Shown here piece by piece: positions 43,801-51,773 of a stretch of 64,000 nucleotides of DNA. The DNA is taken from contig NZ_QZFU01000023.1 in assembly GCF_003598715.1 (NCBI RefSeq), positions 124,001 to 188,000 on the forward strand. The letters are read 5' to 3'. The translations under genes and the position numbers were made by a program. Each line of letters begins with the position of its first letter. The first letter of the stretch is position 1. The DNA is from Nocardia panacis (GTDB taxonomy: Bacteria > Actinomycetota > Actinomycetes > Mycobacteriales > Mycobacteriaceae). A model generated the notes under the pieces. That model saw only the letters and a list, made by a program, of their open reading frames with translations. It was not told where the DNA came from and did not search any database.

Positions 43801-44798
43801 GCGCGGCGGTGGACATCGAGGTCGATGGCCGGGTGCTCACCATCAGCAATCCCGACAAGGTCTACTTCACCAAGCGCGGCGAGACCAAACTCGACCTGGT
43901 CCACTACTACCGGGCGGTGGCCGAGCCATTCCTGGGCGTGGTGCGCGACCGGCCGCTGCTGCTCGAACGCTATCCCGACGGGGCCTCCGGCAAATCCTGG
44001 TTCCAGAAGCGGGTGCCCAAATCCGCGCCCGACTGGCTGCGGACAGTGGAGGTGTCCACCCCCAACGGCACCACCAGCGACGCGCTGGTGGCCCACGACC
44101 TGGCCCACATCCTGTGGGCGGTGAATCAGGGCTGCCTCGGATTCCACGTGTGGCCCAATCACATTCCCGATCTGACCATCGCCGACGAACTGCGCATCGA
44201 CCTGGACCCCTCCCCCGGCATCGGCCTGCCGGAACTCAAACGCGCCGCCGTGCTCACCCGAGAGTTGTTCGCGGAGTTGGGCATCGAATCGCGGATCAAG
44301 ACCTCGGGTTCGCGCGGGCTGCACATCTACGTGGCGCTGGCACCGAAATGGGACGGCTACCAGGTGCGGGCCGCCGCGGTGGCACTGGCCCGCGAACTCG
44401 AGCGGCGCCATCCCGAACAGATCACCGCGCAGTGGTGGAAGGAGCAGCGCGGCTCGCGCGTGTTCATCGACTTCAATCAGAACGCCCCGCACAAGACGGT
44501 TTTCGGCGCGTGGTGCGTGCGACCGAAGGTGGGCGCGCAGGTTTCCACGCCGATCGACTGGGACGAGTTGGCGGCGGTCGTCCCGGAGGAGTTGACGATG
44601 GCCACCGTGCCCGCCCGGCTGGGGGCGCTGGGCGATCCGTGGGCGGATCGGGTCGCACAGTCCATCGCGCCGCTGCTGGAGATGTCCGAGCGCGATATGG
44701 CCGCCGGACTCATGGACGCGCCGTGGCCGCCGCAGTATCCGAAGATGCCCAATGAACCGCCCCGCGTGCAGCCCAGCCGTGCGAAAAAGGCGGAGTGA
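43797..44798 (+). CDS. LigD-like polymerase domain (archaeo-eukaryotic primase-polymerase, Prim-PolC type)
   Basis: 333 residues forming a stand-alone PolDom. LRIDLDPSPG supplies metal-binding D135 and D137, TSGSRGLHIYV is the substrate-binding block, and FIDFNQNAPHKT the later catalytic block. The gene order ligC-polymerase with a 4-base overlap matches the mycobacterial LigC/Prim-PolC pair. It adds ribo- or deoxynucleotides to fill short gaps before LigC seals them. No Ku gene is adjacent, so a gap-repair role is more likely than end joining (inference). Confidence 0.92.
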   Translation: MSAAVDIEVDGRVLTISNPDKVYFTKRGETKLDLVHYYRAVAEPFLGVVRDRPLLLERYPDGASGKSWFQKRVPKSAPDWLRTVEVSTPNGTTSDALVAHDLAHILWAVNQGCLGFHVWPNHIPDLTIADELRIDLDPSPGIGLPELKRAAVLTRELFAELGIESRIKTSGSRGLHIYVALAPKWDGYQVRAAAVALARELERRHPEQITAQWWKEQRGSRVFIDFNQNAPHKTVFGAWCVRPKVGAQVSTPIDWDELAAVVPEELTMATVPARLGALGDPWADRVAQSIAPLLEMSERDMAAGLMDAPWPPQYPKMPNEPPRVQPSRAKKAE

Positions 44799-44835
44799 GC
44801 AGCGGATTCACTGGATACCCCTGGCCTTTTCGGGC

Positions 44836-45528
44836 TCACTCTGTCCAAGGCACCCACATGGCATTGCGCCCCTGCCCCTCGCAGACCAGCGCTTTGCCAT
44901 CGGTGGTGCGCGCCGACTTCTGGCCCGTGGGATCGCAACTGGTTCCGGTCTGCTGCACACCGCCCGCCACGGTATAGGGACCGGCCCAGCGGTAGCCGCC
45001 ATTGACACCGGATTTGAACAGGCAGATCAGCGTGCCGCCGTCACCCGCGGTGCCGATCAACCCGACCTGATTCTCCGCGCAGACCTGCCCCTTGGCGGGT
45101 GTGCCCGCTTCGGCGACGACCGGGGTGCTGCTCGCGGCGGCGCTGGTGGTCGGCGGCACGATCGCGGGCGTACGCACCGCCTGCGGCGCCGTCGCGGGCG
45201 CGGTCTGCGCGCGATCGGTGCGATTGACCAGATCCCGCAGGCCGTTTCCGCCGAGGACCACGAATCCGACCAGCGCCGCCACCTCGAGCAGACCGATCAG
45301 CAGCGCGAAGACGGCCAGTCCGCGCCCGCGCGGATGGCTGAACGAGACGAGTCCGAAAACCAGTGCCACCGGGAATAATCCGAGCAGCGCCGCGACCAGC
45401 GCGATAATCGCGTACGGATTGACGATCGGCGCGCGCTGCGGCTCCTCCCATTCCTCGGACTCCCAGTCGCGCCCGCGCGGGGCGACCTCCGGCCAGCGCT
45501 CGGTAGCCCCGCGTTCGGTCCGTGCCAT
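44836..45528 (-). CDS. DUF4190-like membrane protein with secreted C-terminal domain
   Basis: 230 residues from the ATG at 45528 (AGGGAC 7 bases upstream). An acidic cytoplasmic N-terminus is followed by two membrane helices with a short SFSHPRGRG loop (about residues 35-95), as in DUF4190 proteins. Then come an Ala/Pro/Thr linker and an external domain with four Cys (two near CAENQVG and CLFKSG). Monocistronic; an 8-bp inverted repeat (GAGTGAGC at 44793 / GCTCACTC at 44834) lies between it and the convergent polymerase gene. Function unknown. Confidence 0.75.
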   Translation of the reverse strand: MARTERGATERWPEVAPRGRDWESEEWEEPQRAPIVNPYAIIALVAALLGLFPVALVFGLVSFSHPRGRGLAVFALLIGLLEVAALVGFVVLGGNGLRDLVNRTDRAQTAPATAPQAVRTPAIVPPTTSAAASSTPVVAEAGTPAKGQVCAENQVGLIGTAGDGGTLICLFKSGVNGGYRWAGPYTVAGGVQQTGTSCDPTGQKSARTTDGKALVCEGQGRNAMWVPWTE

Positions 45529-45733
45529 TGCCAGGTCCCTTTCACATCCACACCACGCAGGAACCCCGGACCCACACATCCGCCCGCTTCCCGACCCACA
45601 ATAAGGGCGTTCGGCGCGGACATCGACAAAAACCATCCAACCCTGAACAAATGCTCGCCATTTCCGCATCCGAGGACAATGCTGATGTCGAAATGGAATA
45701 ACTGATCATGTCCCCGCTCCCCGAGGAGGATCC

Positions 45734-46081
45734 ATGTTCGGCAATGCCAATTCGTCGCGTCCCTGGCACGCGCAGGCGGGCGATCTGCTCGGCGACAACT
45801 ACAACGTGCCGGGAATCGTGCTGTGCGCCTTGGGCGTCGTCGGCCTGGCCTGCACGCTCACCGCCGCGGGCTACGGCTTCGACGGCTGGACCGAGGTGGG
45901 GGCGCTGGTCACGGCGGCGCTGTGGATCGGCGGCATCGGGGCGCTACTGGTCGAGCATCGGCGCGCGGAAGTGATCGAACGCCGGATCGGCAGGCTCGGG
46001 CACGCGCCGGGGCATATGCGGCCGCTGCGCTACCGGGCCGAGAAATCCCTCGCCTCGCGACGCGCTCGCGAACTCGGGTAG
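45734..46081 (+). CDS. Small membrane protein of unknown function
   Basis: 115 residues. GAGGAGG sits 5 bases before the ATG. Two hydrophobic helices (about 27-48 and 55-73) are joined by a short loop, followed by an Arg-rich cytoplasmic tail. The layout resembles small stress-operon membrane proteins such as UsfY, but the match is too weak to name it. Ends at a strong bidirectional terminator. Confidence 0.7.
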   Translation: MFGNANSSRPWHAQAGDLLGDNYNVPGIVLCALGVVGLACTLTAAGYGFDGWTEVGALVTAALWIGGIGALLVEHRRAEVIERRIGRLGHAPGHMRPLRYRAEKSLASRRARELG

Positions 46082-46093
46082 GCCCTATTCACC

Positions 46094-46137
46094 AATGGCG
46101 CTGCGGCGAGTGCGAAATCGCACTCGCCGCCGCCATT
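46094..46137. terminator. Strong bidirectional terminator hairpin
   Basis: AATGGCG-CT-GCGGCGAGTGCG, loop AAAT, then CGCACTCGCCGC-CGCCATT: 19 paired bases with a 2-nt bulge. Lies between the small membrane protein (stop 46081) and the TetR gene (stop 46141). Confidence 0.85.
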
Positions 46138-46140
46138 CGT

Positions 46141-46791
46141 TCAGTGATCCATCTTCGGCAGCGATTCGGTGATCACGGTCAGCAGCAGATCCGACAGCAG
46201 CGTATGGACCTGTTCGCGGGTGAGCGTGCCCCGCGTGATCCATTCCCGCCCGGCCACTTTCACCATGCCGCCATAGGCGCGCACCACCGCGCGCAATTGC
46301 GCACCGTGTGCCGATCCGGACCGACCGACCATGAGCAGCAGCCTTTCGGCCGCCGCGTCATCGGCGGCGTCGAGGATCCGCTGCACCTGTGGATCGTCGC
46401 CGACGCCTTCGTGGCTGGTCACCTTGACCCAGGTGCCGCCGTGCTCGGCGATGGTGTCGAGCAGCCAGCGCACCGTCGCCTCGACCCGCTCGCGGTCGGT
46501 GCCGGTGGGCACGACCATACGATCGAGTTTGGGCAGGGTCACCATGCGGCGCACCACCGCCAGGTACAGATCGCGCTTATTGCCGAAATAGTGGTTGATC
46601 AGGCCGCGCGCCACCCCGGCCCGCTGCGCGAGTTCGGCGGTGGACACCGCCGCGTACGGTCGCTCGCCGAACATCTCGATGGCGCGTTCGAGGATCTGCG
46701 CGCGCCGCTGGTCGGGTTCGAGCCGCTTGCGCGGCCGCCCCGCCGGATCGGGCGCGGCGGCATCGGACGCGGTTTCAAAGAGATCGGGCAA
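46141..46791 (-). CDS. TetR-family regulator
   Basis: 216 residues. HTH at about residues 30-75 (RRAQILERAIEMFGERPYAA, then GVARGLINHYFGNKRDLY). It overlaps the end of the acyl-CoA dehydrogenase gene by 17 bases and is transcribed with it, which suggests control of that fatty-acid or amino-acid degradation gene with an acyl-CoA as ligand (inference). Confidence 0.9.
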   Translation of the reverse strand: MPDLFETASDAAAPDPAGRPRKRLEPDQRRAQILERAIEMFGERPYAAVSTAELAQRAGVARGLINHYFGNKRDLYLAVVRRMVTLPKLDRMVVPTGTDRERVEATVRWLLDTIAEHGGTWVKVTSHEGVGDDPQVQRILDAADDAAAERLLLMVGRSGSAHGAQLRAVVRAYGGMVKVAGREWITRGTLTREQVHTLLSDLLLTVITESLPKMDH

Positions 46792-47920
46792 TGAGATCCT
46801 TCATCACCTCGTTGGTTCCGGCCAGGATGCGCAGTACGCGCGCGCCGGTGTACAGCTGGGAAATGGGGTACTCCGTCATATAGCCGTAGCCGCCGAACAG
46901 TTGCAGGCAGCGGTCGACCACGATACCGAGTTGATCGGTGAGCCAGTACTTGGCCATCGCGGCGGTGGGAATATCGAGGCCGCCGTTGAGGTGTTTGATG
47001 ATGCAGTCGTCGAGGAAGGTGCGACCGACTTCAGCCAGCGTCGCGCATTCCGCGAGTTCGAATTTCGTGTTCTGCATGGCGAACAGCGGTTTGCCGAATG
47101 CCTCGCGGCCCTTGGTGTACTCGATGGTCAACTCGACGGCGCGTTCCATCATGCTGACCGCCATGATGGCGGTGACCAGCCGCTCCTGGGCCAGCATCGT
47201 CATCATCTGATAGAAGCCCTGCCCTTCGGTGGGGCCGAGCAGGTTGGCCGCGGGCACCCGCAGGCCGTCGAAGAACAGTTCGGCCGTGTCCTGGGCCTTG
47301 CCGCCGATCTTGTCGAGGATGCGGCCGCGGGTGAAACCCGGTGTGTCCGGGCCGACTTCGGCGTACAACAGGGATACGCCCGCCGCACCCCGGTCCGGAT
47401 CGGTCTTGGCGGCGATGAGGATGCCGTCGCACAACCAGCCGTTGGTGATGAAGATCTTGGAGCCGGTGATGACGTATTCGTCGCCCTCGCGCACCGCGCG
47501 GGTCTTGATGTTCTGCAGATCCGAACCGGTGCCGGGTTCGGTCATGCCGATGGACAGCACCACTTCCCCACTGGCGGCCTGCGGCAGCACCCGCTGCTTG
47601 AGCTCCTCGGAGCCGAAGGTATGCAGGTAGGGCGCGATGATGGAACTGTGCACGGGCATGCCGAGCGAACCGTCCCCGGACCGCGCCTGCGCCTCGATGA
47701 TGGCCGCCTCATGCGCGAAAGTGCCGCCACCACCGCCGTATTCGGTCGGGATGGCCGCACACAGCAGGCCCAGCTCGCCCGCACGGTTGTAGAGGCCGCG
47801 ATCCGGATGGCCCTGGGCGACGAACTCCGCCTCGTGCGGCATCACCTCCCGCAGGAAGAAATCGCGCGTCAGGTTGCGCAGCATCTCGACCTCGGTATCG
47901 CTCCACGCCCGGCGTGCCAT
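46775..47920 (-). CDS. Acyl-CoA dehydrogenase
   Basis: 381 residues from the ATG with GAGAGGAG 8 bases upstream. SIGMTEPGTGSDLQNIKTRA, ITGSKIFITNGWLCD and the FAD-site block RCLQLFGGYGYMTEYP are family signatures. The residue that is Glu in medium-chain enzymes (before GTNEVMKD) is Ala; a Glu in LAQERLVTAIM may be the base, as in isovaleryl-CoA and long-chain dehydrogenases (inference). It oxidises an acyl-CoA to the enoyl-CoA; the electron acceptor ETF is not in the window. Precedes and overlaps a TetR gene. Confidence 0.92.
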   Translation of the reverse strand: MARRAWSDTEVEMLRNLTRDFFLREVMPHEAEFVAQGHPDRGLYNRAGELGLLCAAIPTEYGGGGGTFAHEAAIIEAQARSGDGSLGMPVHSSIIAPYLHTFGSEELKQRVLPQAASGEVVLSIGMTEPGTGSDLQNIKTRAVREGDEYVITGSKIFITNGWLCDGILIAAKTDPDRGAAGVSLLYAEVGPDTPGFTRGRILDKIGGKAQDTAELFFDGLRVPAANLLGPTEGQGFYQMMTMLAQERLVTAIMAVSMMERAVELTIEYTKGREAFGKPLFAMQNTKFELAECATLAEVGRTFLDDCIIKHLNGGLDIPTAAMAKYWLTDQLGIVVDRCLQLFGGYGYMTEYPISQLYTGARVLRILAGTNEVMKDLIARSL

Positions 47921-47978
47921 CGGTCCGCTCCTCTCGCCCACCGGCCCGTCGCCGGATTGGCCTCAGCGTCGCGCACTA

Positions 47979-47993
47979 TTGGCATATTGTCAA
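47979..47993. promoter_or_regulatory. Operator candidate upstream of acyl-CoA dehydrogenase
   Basis: TTGGCATATTGTCAA has inverted ends TTGnCA / TGnCAA around TAT, and lies 59 bp upstream of the dehydrogenase ATG. The complementary strand contains TTGACA, a good -35. A TetR site over the promoter is plausible. Confidence 0.4.
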
Positions 47994-48139
47994 CAACTAG
48001 TCGCCGCTACCCCGACGGCTACGGAAGAATCTGCGCCGCAACGTGATTCGCGCGAGATAGGCACAGCAGGCGCCGCGCCGTACTATCGGTACCGGCGTAT
48101 GAGCGGCACCGGGCCGTCCGTCCCACACCGAGGCACCCC

Positions 48140-49078
48140 ATGACCGAACCGCTGGACCCACCCCCCGACGCGGAACTCCCCCGCCCGCACCGGCACTCGA
48201 CGGTGCGCGGCGCGGGCGGGCGCATCGCCGTCTACGAATGGGGCGACCCCGCGGGCGAACCGCTCGTGCTGGTGCACGGGCTCACCGACACCCACCGGGT
48301 GTGGGCCACGGTCGCGGCGCTGCTGTCCGACGGATTCCGGGTCATCTGCTACGACGTGCGCGGCCACGGACGCTCCGGCTCCGCACCCGATCCGGCCGCC
48401 TACCGACTCGACCATCTGGCCGCCGACTTCTTCACCGTCATCGATGCCGCCAGCCCGCACCGGCCGGTGCACGCCTGCGGCCACGGCTGGGGCGCGGTGC
48501 AGCTGTGGGAGGCGGTCTGCGATCCCCGCGCGAGTACCCGAATCGCCTCCTACACCGCCATTTCCGGGCCGAACCTCGATCACGTCGGGCTGTGGCTGCG
48601 CGCGCTGGCGCCGCACGCGCGACGCGCCGCCACCGATCCGGTCGCCTGGTACGGGCTCGCCCGCGCGGCGCTCACCCCCGGCGCGGCGGTGGCGCGCCGA
48701 TTCTGCACACCGCGGCTGCGGGCTCTGCTGCTGGAGCAGGTCGGCGGCAGCGCGCCCGTCCCGGCGCGTATCGCACCCACCTGGCGCGCCGACGCCGTCG
48801 CGGGCGTCCGCATCGCGGCGGTCAATCTGACCCATCACCTGCGCAGCCCGCGCCTGCGCCGCACCGCCGTCCCGGTGCAGATACTGGTCGATACGGCCGA
48901 CGCGCTGGTGCCCGCCGCGGCCTACGACTGTTCCGGTCGCTGGGTCGACCGGTTGTGGCGGCGCGCGGTCCCCGCCGACCATTGGCTGCCCGTCACCGAA
49001 CCGCTGCTGGTGGCCGAGGCGCTGGCCAACTTCATCGACGACCTGCGCGCCGATCGGGCCTCGATTCGACCCGCCTGA
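48140..49078 (+). CDS. EphD-like alpha/beta hydrolase with glycine at the nucleophile position
   Basis: 312 residues. LVLVHGLTDTHRVW, YDVRGHGRSG and the C-terminal PVQILVDTADALV and RLWRRAVPADHW segments follow the N-terminal hydrolase half of mycobacterial EphD. In EphD-type epoxide hydrolases the nucleophile lies in HDWG; here the same place reads GHGWG (G115), so the nucleophilic Asp is missing although the C-terminal Asp and His positions seem kept. One base change (GAC to GGC) would do this. Either catalytically inactive or a different activity. It is followed after 74 bases by an SDR gene, whereas EphD carries its SDR half in the same protein. Confidence 0.82.
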   Translation: MTEPLDPPPDAELPRPHRHSTVRGAGGRIAVYEWGDPAGEPLVLVHGLTDTHRVWATVAALLSDGFRVICYDVRGHGRSGSAPDPAAYRLDHLAADFFTVIDAASPHRPVHACGHGWGAVQLWEAVCDPRASTRIASYTAISGPNLDHVGLWLRALAPHARRAATDPVAWYGLARAALTPGAAVARRFCTPRLRALLLEQVGGSAPVPARIAPTWRADAVAGVRIAAVNLTHHLRSPRLRRTAVPVQILVDTADALVPAAAYDCSGRWVDRLWRRAVPADHWLPVTEPLLVAEALANFIDDLRADRASIRPA

Positions 49079-49152
49079 AAAGGCGCCCGCCGGGGGTTTG
49101 CCACAATGGACGGGTTCGAATACCTGTTCAGCGAAGGATGACACCGGTTCCG

Positions 49153-50583
49153 ATGGCCGAGACCACGATCGACCCCGATGAGCTCGCCACCTGCCTGCGG
49201 GTGCTCGACCTGGCAGGCGAGTTGGACAAGGATCATCCCGATTCGGTGGCCGTGCAGCGCGCCGTCGGCCATATGTTCAAGCAGCTCAAGCGCCGCAGGC
49301 GCATCGAACGACGCGACAAGGTAGCCGACGCGGATCGGGCCGTGGTCGCCGCGACAGCCACGGGTTCGCCCACCCGCATCGATGACGAGACGGCGGGGAT
49401 CCGGCTCGCCTCGACCGCCGAGGGCGCGAGCGCGGGCACGCTGATCCGGTCGCGCGCCTGCTACATCTGCAAACAGCACTACAACACCGTCGACGCGTTC
49501 TACCACCAACTGTGCCCGCAGTGCGCGGCGAGCAGCCACGCCAAACGCGATGCCCGCACCGACCTCACCGGCAGGCGAGCGCTGCTCACCGGCGGTCGCG
49601 CCAAGATCGGCATGTACATCGCGCTGCGGCTGCTGCGCGACGGGGCGCACACCACCATCACCACCCGTTTCCCGCACGACGCCATCCGCCGCTTCACCGC
49701 CATGGACGACAGCGCAGACTGGCTGCACCGGCTGCGCGTGGTCGGCATCGATCTGCGCGACCCGGCGCAGGTGGTGGCCTTGGCCGATGATGTGGCCGCG
49801 CAGGGGCCGCTCGATATCCTGATCAACAATGCCGCCCAGACCGTGCGCCGCTCCCCCGGTGCGTACAGCGCGCTGGTCGACGCGGAATCCGCGCCGCTGC
49901 CCGCGGGCACGCTGCCCGAATTGGTCACCTTCGGGAAAACCTCGCAGGCCCACCCCGCCGCGCTCACCGCCTCGCTGACGCCCGCGCTGACCCCACAGGC
50001 GGTCGCCGAACTCGCCCTGGTGGCGGGATCGGCCGCGCCGGAACGGATTTCGCGCGGTGTCGCGATCGACGCGGGCGGGCTGGTGCCCGATCTCGCGCAC
50101 ACCAACAGTTGGGTGCAGACCGTCGCGGAGGTCGATCCCACCGAACTGCTCGAGGTGCAACTGTGCAATTCGGTCGCGCCGTTCATCCTGGTCTCGCGAC
50201 TGCGTCCGGCGCTGGCCGCGGCGGCGGCCCGGCGCAAGTACATCGTGAACGTGTCGGCGATGGAGGGGCAGTTCGCCAGGGCCTACAAGGGTGCGGGCCA
50301 TCCGCACACCAATATGGCCAAGGCCGCGCTGAATATGCTCACCCGCACCAGTGCGCGCGAGATGTTCGAGGCCGACGGCATCCTGATGACGGCCGTGGAT
50401 ACCGGCTGGATCACCGACGAGCGCCCGCACTACACCAAGATCCGACTGGCCGAGGCCGGATTCCATGCCCCGCTCGATCTGGTCGACGGCGCGGCCAGGG
50501 TGTACGACCCGATTGTCCAGGGCGAGAACGGAACCGACATTTTCGGCTGCTTCCTCAAGGATTACCGGGCCGCGCAGTGGTAG
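49153..50583 (+). CDS. SDR-family protein with N-terminal Cys4 module
   Basis: 476 residues. Residues 1-100 are helical and basic; residues 103-124 have CYICKQHYNTVDAFYHQLC and PQC, a CxxC-x14-CxxC pattern that could bind zinc. The Rossmann part starts at about 140 (TGGRAKIG, 146-153; INNAAQTV for the NAG motif). The catalytic area has S368 and K390, but the YxxxK tyrosine is Thr (TNMAK, 386-390). About 150 residues lie between NNAAQ and the Ser, longer than usual. ATG at 49153 was chosen since one at 49138 abuts GAAGG too closely. Reductase activity is therefore uncertain. Confidence 0.8.
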   Translation: MAETTIDPDELATCLRVLDLAGELDKDHPDSVAVQRAVGHMFKQLKRRRRIERRDKVADADRAVVAATATGSPTRIDDETAGIRLASTAEGASAGTLIRSRACYICKQHYNTVDAFYHQLCPQCAASSHAKRDARTDLTGRRALLTGGRAKIGMYIALRLLRDGAHTTITTRFPHDAIRRFTAMDDSADWLHRLRVVGIDLRDPAQVVALADDVAAQGPLDILINNAAQTVRRSPGAYSALVDAESAPLPAGTLPELVTFGKTSQAHPAALTASLTPALTPQAVAELALVAGSAAPERISRGVAIDAGGLVPDLAHTNSWVQTVAEVDPTELLEVQLCNSVAPFILVSRLRPALAAAAARRKYIVNVSAMEGQFARAYKGAGHPHTNMAKAALNMLTRTSAREMFEADGILMTAVDTGWITDERPHYTKIRLAEAGFHAPLDLVDGAARVYDPIVQGENGTDIFGCFLKDYRAAQW

Positions 50584-50600
50584 GGGTCTAACCTGATGGT

Positions 50601-50996
50601 GTGCTGTTTCGGCTGATGGCCGACGCCGTCGCGGCGGCGCATTTCGCCTTCGTGGCGTATGTGGTGGTCGGCGGATATCTGGCGTGGCGCTGGCCGCGCA
50701 CCCTGTGGCTGCACGTGCTCGCGGCGGGGTGGGGTTTCGGCACGGTGCTGTTCGGGCTCGACTGTCCGCTGACGTATCTGGAGAACTGGGCCAGGCATCG
50801 CGCGGGCGAGGCCGGGTTGCCGCCGAGCGGGTTCATCGCCCACTACATCACCGGGGTGCTCTATCCGGAGCATCTGCTCGGCGTGGTGCGGGTAGTGGTC
50901 GCCGTGCTGGTCGGGATCTCGTGGGTGGGTTGGATCTGGTTGCGGCAGCGCCGGATCAACGCCCACCCGCACCCGACTACCCGAGTTGTCGGGTGA
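50601..50996 (+). CDS. DUF2784 membrane protein
   Basis: 131 residues from GTG with about four membrane helices. FVVGGYLAWRW-like VVVGGYLAWRW, WGFGTVLFGLDCPLTYLENW and HYITGVLYPEHLL are the DUF2784 signatures. Function unknown. It ends inside a hairpin shared with the convergent thioesterase gene; the two coding regions overlap by 20 bases. Confidence 0.88.
   Translation: MLFRLMADAVAAAHFAFVAYVVVGGYLAWRWPRTLWLHVLAAGWGFGTVLFGLDCPLTYLENWARHRAGEAGLPPSGFIAHYITGVLYPEHLLGVVRVVVAVLVGISWVGWIWLRQRRINAHPHPTTRVVG
50971..50996. terminator. Hairpin in the overlap of two convergent genes
   Basis: CACCCGAC / GTCGGGTG (8 bp, 10-nt loop) covers both stop codons of the DUF2784 and thioesterase genes. Could serve as a compact bidirectional terminator. 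Confidence 0.45.
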
Positions 50997-51732
50997 CGAA
51001 ATCCGCGACGGCGCGACCCTTTTCCTCCAGGTAGAAGTGACGGCCGGGGAAGGTTCGCAGGTCGAATTCGGCGGCGGTGTGTTCGCTCCAGTCGCGGGTC
51101 TGCGCCTCGGTGACCGTGGGGTCCTCGGTGCTCACCAGGGCCGAGATCGGGCATCTCAGCGGCGAACCCTCCTGGTACACATACGTTTCCACAGCTTGGT
51201 AGTCGGCGCGCACGGCGGGCAGCACCAGTTCGGCAAGGCTCGGCTCGTCGCGCAGGATGGATACGGTGGCCGGATCGTTGGCCAGCCGCTCCAGATCGCC
51301 GATCAAGGCCGCGTCCGACCCCAGGTGCAGTCGACCGGTGTGGTGCACGGGCGGCGCGATGCGCCCGGACACGAACAGGCGCGTCACCGACTGGCCCGCC
51401 CGCTCCAGTCGCCGAGCGGTCTCGAAGGCGACCGTCGCCCCCATGCTGTGACCGAATAGGGCCAGCCGCTCGACGGACCCCTGACTCAGGATCTCGCCCG
51501 CCACATGTTCGGCCAATATCGCGATATCGGGAACGGGCTGCTCTCCCAATCGGTCCTGCCTACCGGGATATTGGACGGCCGCCACCGCGATACCCGGCCC
51601 GAAGCGCCGCGCCAGATCCCGGTAGGCGTGCACCGAAGCACCTGCGGGCGGGAAGCACACCAACTGGTCCCTCGGGGTCGCGACCTCCCGCAGCACACGC
51701 AGCCACGTGCCCGCGCCGATGGTGGTGCTCAC
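50977..51732 (-). CDS. Type II thioesterase (alpha/beta hydrolase)
   Basis: 251 residues from GTG at 51732 with AGGAGGGAG 7 bases upstream. LVCFPPAGASVHAYRDLA, YPGRQDRLGE, the nucleophile motif GHSMGA (S96), an Asp near STEDPTV and the catalytic His in GRHFYL are the standard TEII series. TEIIs clear misprimed carrier proteins in NRPS/PKS systems; no NRPS or PKS gene is in the window, so it must serve genes elsewhere or a fatty-acyl system. Divergent from a CoA-transferase gene by 41 bases. Confidence 0.9.
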   Translation of the reverse strand: MSTTIGAGTWLRVLREVATPRDQLVCFPPAGASVHAYRDLARRFGPGIAVAAVQYPGRQDRLGEQPVPDIAILAEHVAGEILSQGSVERLALFGHSMGATVAFETARRLERAGQSVTRLFVSGRIAPPVHHTGRLHLGSDAALIGDLERLANDPATVSILRDEPSLAELVLPAVRADYQAVETYVYQEGSPLRCPISALVSTEDPTVTEAQTRDWSEHTAAEFDLRTFPGRHFYLEEKGRAVADFVTRQLG

Positions 51733-51773
51733 GTCTGACTCCCTCCTGTCGGGAAACAACTACTCTCGGTCGG

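Noticed and set aside
49100..49130. GGTTCGAAT-like string resembling a tRNA T-arm
   Set aside because: No acceptor stem, anticodon arm or D-arm can be formed around it; it lies in the short gap between two genes.
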